NCBI GenBank assembly: GCA_037127315.1 | Contig: JBBBDQ010001274.1 | Location: 606,001-670,000 of the forward strand | Direction of reading: 5' to 3' | Length of the DNA: 64,000 nucleotides | Source of the DNA: Ascarosepion bandense | Taxonomy: Eukaryota; Mollusca; Cephalopoda; Sepiida; Sepiidae | Part shown: in pieces, positions 56,451-64,000 of the stretch | Numbering within the stretch: the first letter of the stretch is position 1 | Layout: every line of letters starts with the position of its first letter | Notes under the pieces: generated by a model | Seen by the model: the letters and a program-made list of their open reading frames with translations, nothing else | Database searches by the model: none | What the model was told of the DNA's origin: nothing | Made by a program: the position numbers and the translations under genes

Positions 56451-57227
56451 TTATCCGTTCGAAAAAGACGTTGGAAAATCAATTTATATTTTAATTTTTT
56501 TTTTTTATCATTTCACCCCGAGCAAGGCAGAAATGCCACTGATGAGCTGGAGGATACATAACTGCAAAAAAATTAATTAGAAAAGAGTGAGGAGTACAAA
56601 CTAATTAGAAAGGAGCAATAGAAAGCTGAGAATGCAGGTGCAATGACAGATACGTAGGTAGAGAGAAAGGGAAGGATATACGGGAGTGGGGAGAGAACTA
56701 GAGTCAAGTGGTTAATAGATAAGTATTGACATTGCATTTAAATTTCTGGAGGTTGTAGCCGTCAGGAAAGCAAGAATATGGGAGCGAGTTCCACAGGCGG
56801 GAAGTGCGAGAGAAGAAGCTGAAGAAGTAGAATTGTCGTCTGCATTTGGCTAACCTAACTGTGAATGGGTGGGATCCAGTTGCCAATCTGGTTGCACGAG
56901 TAAACACCTGTTCAGGAGGCACCAGTGACTTAAGTTCGTCCGAGCAGAAGCCATGAAAGTCTGTATAGAACAGAGGCCACATTTCGACGGTGGGGAAGTG
57001 GCTGCAGTCGAGCCGCCAGATCAGTACCTATCACATTACAGACTCTCCTTTGGAGCCTGTCGAGAACACTGAGAAGAACGGCAGGGGCGACTGACCATAA
57101 ATGGCAGCAGTACTCCATACACGGACGGATGGTTGACTTCTATATATGCAGGATGGATTCAGGCGGAAAAAAACATCCTGGATCGGCATAGTGACCCAAC
57201 CTTCTTAGCAGTAGATTTAGCTATGGA

Positions 57228-57229
<2 letters not shown>

Positions 57230-57280
<51 letters not shown>
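57230..57280. repeat. (TA)n microsatellite at the element D tail in J2
   Basis: Pure TA run between the LINE and the element D tail, the same arrangement as 15841-15880. Confidence 0.95.
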
Positions 57281-57282
<2 letters not shown>

Positions 57283-57449
57283 TATCACCCCGAGCAAGGC
57301 GGTAACGCCACTGATGTGCAGGGGGCTACGTAATAGTGAAAAGATTGGAAAAGAGAAAGCCGGAAACTACATCCTAAACAGGGAACAAGGGATGAGCCTC
57401 TTAACCTGTTCAATAGACATGGGTGGAGTGTGAACCGGGCGATAGATAG
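57281..57449 (-). mobile_element. Element D inside LINE J2, longest copy
   Basis: Minus-oriented. Tail 'cgtatcaccccgagcaaggc', body the reverse of 'ctgtttaggatgtagtttcc' and 'ttaagaggctcatccc', and start 'gtgaaccgggcgatagatag'. The start matches free copies at 18793, 22733 and 62492. About 169 bp. A B-box-like 'cggttcacactcc' near its start is suggestive only. Confidence 0.85.
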
Positions 57450-58220
57450 TCCATTTGAGGTCTGAGGAGAGGGTAAGGCCGAGGAGGCGTAGTGTGTTGC
57501 TCTCAGGGAGAATCGCTTCGTCCATGCTTATGGGAGGCAGGAGAGGTTGCCTGTGATGGTTGACAGACAACAGCTTGGTCTTAGACGCATTGAAGTTGAC
57601 AAGCCACTTCTTGCCCCAATTAACCACAGAATTCAAGGTCAGCCGCGAGATTATGTCTGTCCGCCACGACAGGTTTCTTACTGGTGCGGGAGTATATTGT
57701 GGTGTCGTCTGTGTAGATGCCTACTTGGGAACTGATCTCATCTGGGAGGTCGTTGATGAAAATAAGGAAGAGCGTTGGGCCCAGGATAGAGCCCTGTGAG
57801 ACACCAGCATTCATGCTGTAGGATGAAGAGGCATGCCCAGTCAAAACGACCTGCATTTTGCGGTTATTTAAAAAAGATTGGATTAGGTCAAGCAGGCGAC
57901 CGGTAATACCGTAACCCCGTAGCTTGCATAGGAAGCCAGAGTACCAAAACCTGTCAAAAGCCTTGGAGATGCCCAGAGCAACCGCGCGAGCCTCGTCAGA
58001 CTCATCAAGGGCCTGGAGCATGTACTCCGTTACGGTTGTTAGCAAGTCGGCCGTGGACCTGGCAAAGCGGAAGCCATATTGCCTGTCAGAGAAGAGTTTG
58101 TGGGCAGTAAGATGTTGGACTACTTCAGCATTGATTATGGCCTCGAATACTTTCCCGAATATCAGTAGAAGACTGATAGGATGATAGTTGGATGGGTCCG
58201 AGGGTTCACCACAATTCTTA

Positions 58221-58479
58221 TATATTAATAATAATTCATTAATATATTAATAATAATAAATAATTATACATATGATGGTGTACATATGCATGGTATTATT
58301 ATTCAGGTGCTAATAAAAAGTACTCAATGGTTCATTTAGTTCGTTTTTTACCCCCACCCCCTCTTGCAAGGTTGCAGTCTGCGTATTCTGAAGACCCAAC
58401 CAACAGGACATTATCGATTTTAATCTATTTGTTTGAACATAAATATAGTAATTCTATTTTGGGATTTATTAACTTTTAA
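58221..58479. other. Unassigned AT-rich interval
   Basis: Scattered ATT/TAA words; a C-rich run 'acccccacccc' near 58350. No gene. Confidence 0.4.
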
Positions 58480-58766
58480 ACACTTATCAACACTTTTTTC
58501 TATATTATATTTTTTAAGCATATTTTGGGTTAGAAGAATGTGTTTTTTTTTGCGAGTGAATTTTACATTAAAATTTTTTTTGAGAGTGACAACGATTGTT
58601 CCAGATACAAATCCTACTATTTAATCCATAGATTAGGAGGAGAGAAGATGTGGATTCATGCCTTTTTATATGGTATTTGAGCGTATGTGAATGTAACGAA
58701 CTTGACTTGAATTCCAACTCGCTTGTTTAATTTTCTCATTCCGAACTGGTATCCATCATGCCACCC
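58480..58766 (-). repeat. Composite repeat: T-rich block plus SINE-A, copy 2
   Basis: The left part, 58480-58615, matches 50935-51060. The right part is a minus-oriented SINE-A from 'ctatttaatccatag' to 'tccgaactggtatccatcat' and 'gccac' (reverse of box A). Box B words 'gaattccaactcg' are present. Confidence 0.65.
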
Positions 58767-59061
58767 GAACCAGTTTACATTATTCGCAATGGCTAAAGAC
58801 TCGGAACAAGAATTCGTCGAATCATCACCAAATTCACTTTCAAACAAATACCATAAGCTAAAGTATGAATAAATATCTTCTACCCTCAAATATGGCTTTA
58901 TTGGTAGGGCATTTTGGACTCCCTAGCCATGGTTGATAAACCATATAGATGAAGGACAACTCTGAATTTTAAATTGTGTGTGGCACCGGTCGGGCACATA
59001 CTAGAAGTGAAACTAAAATCCGCTCACTATAATGGCTGAGCGCTAGTATCCGTATGCTCGT

Positions 59062-59320
59062 ACGCTCAACATTACGGCTTCGATGACTTGTAACTTTATG
59101 CTTGCACAAACATCAACAACTCCCAATTAGTTCCGTTAACCAAATTTCACTCACATAGTTTGAGCCAAAATGGCGTATGGTTTTCAAGCAGTTTCCTAAG
59201 GTAACACACGCTGGTGTCATTTACCCAGACCGATAACATCTAGAAGTCACCTTCCTTCGACCATGGTGGGATTCGATCCTGGGTTTCGTGATCGGACGCA
59301 AACGTTCTAATCAACTAGAA
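59062..59320 (-). repeat. SINE-S copy 3
   Basis: The minus-strand box A region is degraded ('tagttgattagaacgttt'), but box B 'gggatcgaatcccacc' region ('ggattcgatcctggg' on plus) is clear. The body is 'cgatgacttgtaactttatg' and 'gtatggttttcaagcagttt'. Confidence 0.75.
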
Positions 59321-59606
59321 ACGAGCAATGATACTGAAGATAAGACATCAGGCTGTTTTTTTATGTGCCAACAAATCGAAATAACTCAAAAGACGATGAA
59401 AAGTGTTCTGGACAATAGTGACTTTAAGACTTATCACTTATTTTTTTTTTTAGGGGGAAGCAAAAGAGCTTCAGTAGAAATCTTTATTAGTAGTTTTAAA
59501 TTCATTTTCGATTTTCCTCTATTACCGATCGTGGTTATTGGGTTTTAAACTCCATCCAGATCTCAAGTTTAACTCGTACATGCAGTACGTTGCTAAAGAT
59601 GCTGGG

Positions 59607-59985
59607 AAAATGGTTCGATCCCTGTACCACCCCAAAATGTATCTGACTCTTCATACTCTCTTCTACCTTTACAAGAGCCAGATCAGGCCTAAACTGAAAT
59701 ACTACCGCCATGTTTGCGAACGAGCTACTGAAAAAATGATTGGTTCCCGGTGTCGCCCTAGTAAGTACCTGACTCTTCATGCTATTCTCCTCCTTTACCA
59801 CAGCTAGATAAAACCTAAAATGGAATACTGACGCCATATTTGCGAGTAAACCGTTGAAAAAATGATTGATTCCCTATGCCGCCCCAGGAAGTACCTGACT
59901 CCTCACGATATTCTTTACCTTTACAAGAGCCATATTCTGATCAAGCTGCCCAGTCCTCACTTTCCAGTCTCGATAGAGTCCAAAA
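59607..59985 (+). repeat. 126-bp tandem triplication
   Basis: 'aaaatgg' or 'aaaatgat' anchors at 59607, 59733 and 59859, exactly 126 apart. Shared words are 'gtacctgactcttca' and 'tttacaagagcca'. Confidence 0.9.
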
Positions 59986-60319
59986 GCCTCTCCGTTTTCT
60001 CGGGCGTAACAAAATAATTTCCACCCTAGAATCCTTTCTCATAGACGCAATGTCGCAAGCTAATCGCTGCTCTATCGTTATTTGCATGGAAAGTACTCAA
60101 ACGAATTACATTCGTTAGTTTCACCAGTTCTAAACTTCACATCTAAGACGCGACATACTAAGCACATAGTAGCGAATATTGTATACTTACATGATGCGTC
60201 AGGTGAGATCATCATCTATCAGTTGTGTCTCCATCTTCGAGCAGAGTGCAGCTCCATTGTATCTCTATCCGAGAACAGACATACAACTGAGAAAAATTAT
60301 ACTGAAAAGTTCCTGGTCC

Positions 60320-60420
60320 CGGGGAACAATGTCTCGAGGTGGCACCACCACCATTGCACAAAAGGGGTGGTTCGGTGGTCACCACCAAGGACGGTGCGAC
60401 CGGTGCTGGCGGTAACTAGA
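60320..60420. repeat. GGTGGT/ACCACC-rich palindromic patch
   Basis: Includes the perfect 13-base palindromic stretch 'ggtggtcaccacc' and the nearby 'ggtggcaccaccacc', able to form small hairpins. Confidence 0.6.
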
Positions 60421-60916
60421 CAATTGTTGATTCTTGTCCGTGCGCATCCGTTCAGGCTCTCCATATTAATCCTTGACCTTGTATCGCATCATGCTCTAGT
60501 GGAGGAGCAGATAAGTATCCATTTTAGCGAACCACCCTCATTTTGTATTCTATTAGTGAGAAATAATTTTCACTCGTGCACCTTTCCTTGCGAATTAATA
60601 GTCAGCAGAACAGACTCCGAAGACGATGTTTTCCCGAGTAATACAATTCAGTTCAACTCTAGTGTTAACCTTTTATCTTCCCCACATATGCGCTAAACTG
60701 TGCCTCTTACTCTTCAACCTCTCTACCTCGAGTTGCTCCCGAGTCTTGTACAGGGTGATAATCACTGTTAAAAGTGTTCTTTAAAGTAAAATCTACAGAT
60801 TCTGCATGATACCCAACCAAAAATCAGCAGAAAGCATGGTTTCTGTCTTTCAGTTAATATTTGCTCGAAATTTATCTCAGTCTGTTCATATCTATCCCAT
60901 CTATACTGTCTATCTA

Positions 60917-61057
60917 TATCAGTCAGCTAAGTGCCATACATGATACACGCTTGGGCAATCATATTCCCGCAGTAGGTTGCCATTACTAGACTGGTTGCCA
61001 ACCAAAGCTATAGGACCCAATCTTCTTTGTTGTTTAGCCAATGGCTGGAAGGAAGAA
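60917..61057 (-). repeat. SINE-A 3' fragment
   Basis: 'atcagtcagctaagtgccat', 'cgcagtaggttgccattact' and 'ctggttgccaaccaaagcta' then 'tggctgga'; the head is missing. Confidence 0.8.
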
Positions 61058-61484
61058 ACGGATTGTATATGCTGCAGTAAAAAATTTTAGTACGTTTTCA
61101 GCCAAGGGCATATGCAACTTGAAAAGTTCAGATTGTAAAACAGGGGTTCCAATTTTTTTGGCGTGATCGCCCAATTTTACATGGAAAAATGTTCCACCGT
61201 TCACCTGTATAGTAAATATTCTAAAGAATACCAAAATTGTTTAGTAAAATGTTTGTTACTGGTTCGTAAACTGATTATACACTGTATTAAAAGATACGAA
61301 ATGGAGATAACAAATGACGCTGATTTATGCGATGACTGCTGCTTCTACCTTATTAAAGAATAAACGAAATCAAACTTGCCATTGACAACTATATAGAAAA
61401 TACCAAAATATTTCTTGTTGACGGGGATATTCATGTCTTATCTAGGAATGTGACCAAGTTATTCCCATTTATTCCTCTGTTTTT
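61058..61484. other. Unassigned interval
   Basis: No feature supported. Confidence 0.4.
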
Positions 61485-62270
61485 GTTTGTTTTTTTATAC
61501 AGTTTCTTTGCATATCTTTTTCAATTTGTTTTCAGTAGCATATGTTGAAATATTTTTTAATGCTCAAAATGGCACAACAAACCTTCTAATTGCCCAACAT
61601 CTTTTCTTCAGTTGTTCATCAACCACCCAACAAGCGAAATCGCTCGCTGGCGGGCGATATTGCCTAGAGAATTCTGTTTTTGTCTTCGTTATTTTAAGAA
61701 ATAAAATTGAGCTTATGTATGTGGAAATTACTATTTGTCGCGCCTAGCAGGAGTATTTCACGTGGTAGGAACTCTACACTCATTAAGATATTCAAAAGAT
61801 ATTTGGCGGAAATCGCCGCTGGAGGTGTTAAATTTTTTATGCAATCAAACGTTTCCTAATATTTTGAATTAAATGCGAGAGGGTTTAAAAATATCTAAAG
61901 AACCTGTTTTTTTTTTCTTCATTTTTTTGTTTTGTTTTATACAAGTTAATTTGTGCTGCGTCGAAATTACTAATGGAGTATTTTCTTTTCTTTTTTTGTG
62001 GGGGCAGCCTTTCTCAAAAATGGGATTGGCGGTTTCTTGCAGGTGCCCAAGAGACTTTTGCCGGAAGCGTGGTCTGTGGTGTTAAATCCATTTTCATATT
62101 TCCTGCAATGAAACTTTCCACTAACGCTTTGCAACATGGGCGAGCATTACAGCGAAAACGGCATCTTCTATAAGTTTTTTTGTTTGTTTTTTTTAAGAAA
62201 AAGATTTGCTGAACTATGGCGAAATTACCACTTGTCGCGTTTTGAGGGCAGTATCAAAGAAGAATAATTT
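61485..62270 (+). repeat. Degenerate long-unit repeat with T-runs
   Basis: A T-run plus 'tgtttgtttttt' text (61485, about 61910, 62178) is followed at variable distance by 'gtcgaaattac(t/c)a'-type words (61720, 61962, 62220), twice with 'cttgtcgcg' or 'tttgtcgcg'. Units are irregular, so the period is not exact. Confidence 0.4.
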
Positions 62271-62491
62271 CCATTATAGGAAGAAGCCGTTAAAATACGG
62301 CCCGTCTTCATGTTTTATTCTAAACTGCATCTTGTCTAACAAGAAACGTTAAAACAGATGTATGGAGGCAGCTGTGCGTCATTAAGACGAACATTAACGT
62401 AAATTGTTCTTACTGGGTCTTCTACCACCAACGCTCTATTAAGGTTGATGATGGGTGTATTAGATTGTTGCTGTTACTACTCTTTTTTAAT

Positions 62492-62666
62492 AAATTCACC
62501 CCAAGCAAGGCGATAATGCGACTAAGATTTAAGGGGCTACTTGAGTGAAAGAGAATGAAAAAAGTTTAAGTGAAGCCGCAAACCAAATTCTAAACAGGGA
62601 ACAAGTGATAAACCTCTACTCCTGTTCAAAAGAGTAAGTAGGGCATAAACCAGGTGATAGGCGAAT
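62492..62666 (-). mobile_element. Element D copy
   Basis: Tail 'aattcaccccaagcaaggcg', body 'aacagggaacaagtgataaa' and 'cctctactcctgttcaaaag', and start 'ataaaccaggtgataggcga'. It is full length by comparison with 57281-57449. Confidence 0.75.
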
Positions 62667-62884
62667 ATTTTTACCTCTGGGCTGATAAGGCAACTACTGG
62701 GCTGAAGTATGACTAAATAGATCACTCATTGATACGGTAGCCATCGCAACAATGACAAGACATTTTAGATATTAGTCAATAAGCCAACAACAGGAAGAAT
62801 TTGATTCAAGCCTTTTTAAAACATATTAAGGCAAAAATGAATGTTTGCAGTTGTAATTCGAACTTTGCTGTTTCTTTAACTCGT

Positions 62885-62914
62885 ATAATAACAATAATAA
62901 TAATAATAATAATA
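62885..62914. repeat. (AAT)n microsatellite
   Basis: About nine AAT units. Confidence 0.9.
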
Positions 62915-62939
62915 AAAGATAAAAATGGAACAGAACAAA

Positions 62940-63042
62940 ACATCACATTGAAAGAATCCCCAGAAACCCCAGCTTAAGAGATATACAAAAAATTGTCTTG
63001 TTAAGTACAGCCCACACACTAAGAAGAACTTTGTCTGTGTAA
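62940..63042 (+). pseudogene. R4/Dong-type LINE 3' fragment
   Basis: 'gaatccccagaaaccccagc', 'gttaagtacagcccacacac' and 'taagaagaactttgtctgtg' match 37868-37960 and 40525-40610. The 3' UTR is not retained. Confidence 0.6.
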
Positions 63043-63760
63043 CGCTAGGGACGTTATGGGAGATAGAAAAAACATGAAATGGAGCCATAACAACACCCCT
63101 CGATCTGCCTTATGCCGTTCCGTAGACTTGGTAGGTCGTGTGACCATAGCAGAAATCACATGATGATGAAAAATGACAAAATAATAATAATATATAAGAC
63201 AAAAGAAAAAAATTACGTTTCTTTCTCTGGTGGACTTTATCAAAGCAAGTGTAAAGATTTTCTTTTGAAACAAGTATTAATAAAGAGTAGTAAAATTTTC
63301 TGTTTTTCAGAATTTGTCAATTTAAAAGCATTTCGGATTAACTGAAATACATGTTAAATTGCGAAGGACGACAACTGATATAATTTTATATCTAATGAAC
63401 GAAAGTAAATGTTGTTTTATTGTTGTTCGATTCTATTTTTCAATATGTAATTATCATTTGTATTATTTAGTTTGGAAAATTATGTATTTTAAATAATAGA
63501 TTTTGAACTAAACCGTTTTTTTTTCATTTAAAAAAATCATGATTATTTACGGTGACTCAGAAAAAGTGTATTTCTTTTTATTTAAAAAATCTAGGTGCTG
63601 ATTTGTATTTTGCTAAAAATCGTTAACGGCATTTTCAAGAATTTTTCGTCTAAGTAAGTTACTTTGTCTTTTAATAGATGTGGTATTCCTTTGATCGGAG
63701 TTGTGGTTGGACATATTTGTGTGTATGATTAATGCATTTGATAAGTTTTTAATGTATAAG

Positions 63761-63763
<3 letters not shown>
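63043..63763. other. Unassigned AT-rich interval
   Basis: No feature supported. A (TA)n tract at 63764-63801 follows, then AT-rich sequence to the window end. Confidence 0.45.

Positions 63764-63801
<38 letters not shown>
63764..63801. repeat. (TA)n microsatellite
   Basis: Pure TA, about 19 units. Confidence 0.95.
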
Positions 63802-63804
<3 letters not shown>

Positions 63805-64000
63805 AATACGTTAGTTATATTTAAAAAAAACGGCTTGAAAGTAAATCCCGAAAGATTCTATTAATAACAAATATTAATACTGATCTAGTCAGAGGGTTCA
63901 ATGTAATTAAATTTATATATTTACAGAGCCAATATTTATTACATATAAAAACAAGCAAATTTTCTTAAATCGTATGATCATTTTGGAGGGTAAATTTAAC

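Larger units (their letters stand above)
56510..58220 (-). pseudogene. Jockey-like LINE RT to 3' end (copy J2), with nested element D
   Basis: Read right to left. The RT frame 58045-57620 is open for 141 codons: 'GISKAFDRFWYSGFLCKL', 'RGYGITGRLLDLIQSFLNNR', 'GSILGPTLFLIFINDLPDE' and catalytic YTDD in place of YADD ('IYTDDTTIY'). The next frame, 57636-57367, holds 'KKWLVNFNASKTKLLSVNH' and 'LGLTLSSDLKW', then runs into element D. After D and (TA)n the C-terminal domain resumes: 57118-56930 'MEYCCHLWSVAPAVLLSVLD', and 56982-56704 to 'SRTSRLWNSLP'. An 18-base-scale disruption near 56965-56975 breaks this domain. The 3' tail is at 56514-56535. Confidence 0.9.
59536..60715 (+). pseudogene. LINE RT C-terminal fragment with in-frame 126-bp triplication
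   Basis: 'GFKLHPDLKFNSYMQYVAKD' then 'AGKMVRSL' and 'YLTLHTLFYLYKSQIRPKLK' matches the post-RT region of jockey/CR1-like ORF2 (LIWNxYIxxIAKxxAKKVGSL...LYKSxIRPxMEYC). The 42-codon block (AGKMVRSL...YRHVC) then repeats twice more at 59733 and 59859. Downstream text holds 'LDRVQKPLRFLGRNKI' and, after unrelated-looking sequence at 60290-60600, a C-terminal-like 'VFPSNTIQFNSSVNLLSSP' ending at 60693. Stops lie in the second and third units. It is a different subfamily from J1-J5. Confidence 0.7.

Overview
This is a non-coding, AT-rich, repeat-saturated stretch of a metazoan nuclear genome. I see no convincing host protein-coding gene. The repeat mix suggests a mollusc, most likely an octopus-type cephalopod: many tRNA-headed SINEs, RTE, R4/Dong and jockey/CR1-like LINEs, and long (TA)n and (CA)n(TA)n microsatellites. 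That assignment is inference from general knowledge, not a database match. Most long ORFs are decayed retrotransposon domains or translated simple repeats.

Layout. 0-5 kb: a ~119-bp satellite array (131-865), a Tc1/mariner transposase relic, SINE pieces and two dispersed unclassified repeats. 5-10 kb: a 5'-truncated RTE LINE, then a 5S rRNA-like sequence joined to a tRNA-like head and flanked by SINEs, then a 1.7-kb polypurine tract. 10-20 kb: a large inverted repeat (11247-11526), a SINE pair, a 2.4-kb jockey-like LINE with a nested insertion, and two minisatellites with codon-multiple periods (84 and 27 bp). 20-30 kb: SINEs of at least four families, one with 48-bp target-site duplications, plus a TATA/CCAAT promoter-like segment with short ORFs and a consensus splice donor. 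30-43 kb: nested RTE, R4/Dong, Ty3/gypsy (minus strand) and zinc-knuckle LINE relics. 43-52 kb: repeat families, a (GT)n tract, a ~120-bp satellite split by a foldback/MITE element, and a possible LTR. 52-64 kb: two further jockey-like LINE copies, one with the same nested insertion as the copy at 14-16 kb, a LINE fragment with an in-frame 126-bp triplication, a Helitron-like end, and more SINEs.

How the parts relate. The SINEs have tRNA-like heads with box A/B-like motifs and would depend on LINE enzymes. A short non-autonomous element (called element D here) ends in the same 3' tail as the jockey-like LINE, which suggests it borrows that LINE's machinery. LINE 3' ends repeatedly abut microsatellites: (TA)n at the jockey-like tail, (TTC/GAA)n at the RTE tail and (ATT/CTA)n at the R4 tail. 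I found no CRISPR array, operon, intact tRNA gene or toxin gene. No clearly new functional system is established. The best candidates for a second look are the 5S/tRNA composite, element D and its mosaic nesting in two LINEs, the long hairpin at 11.2-11.5 kb, and the 28.3-29.6 kb promoter-like region.
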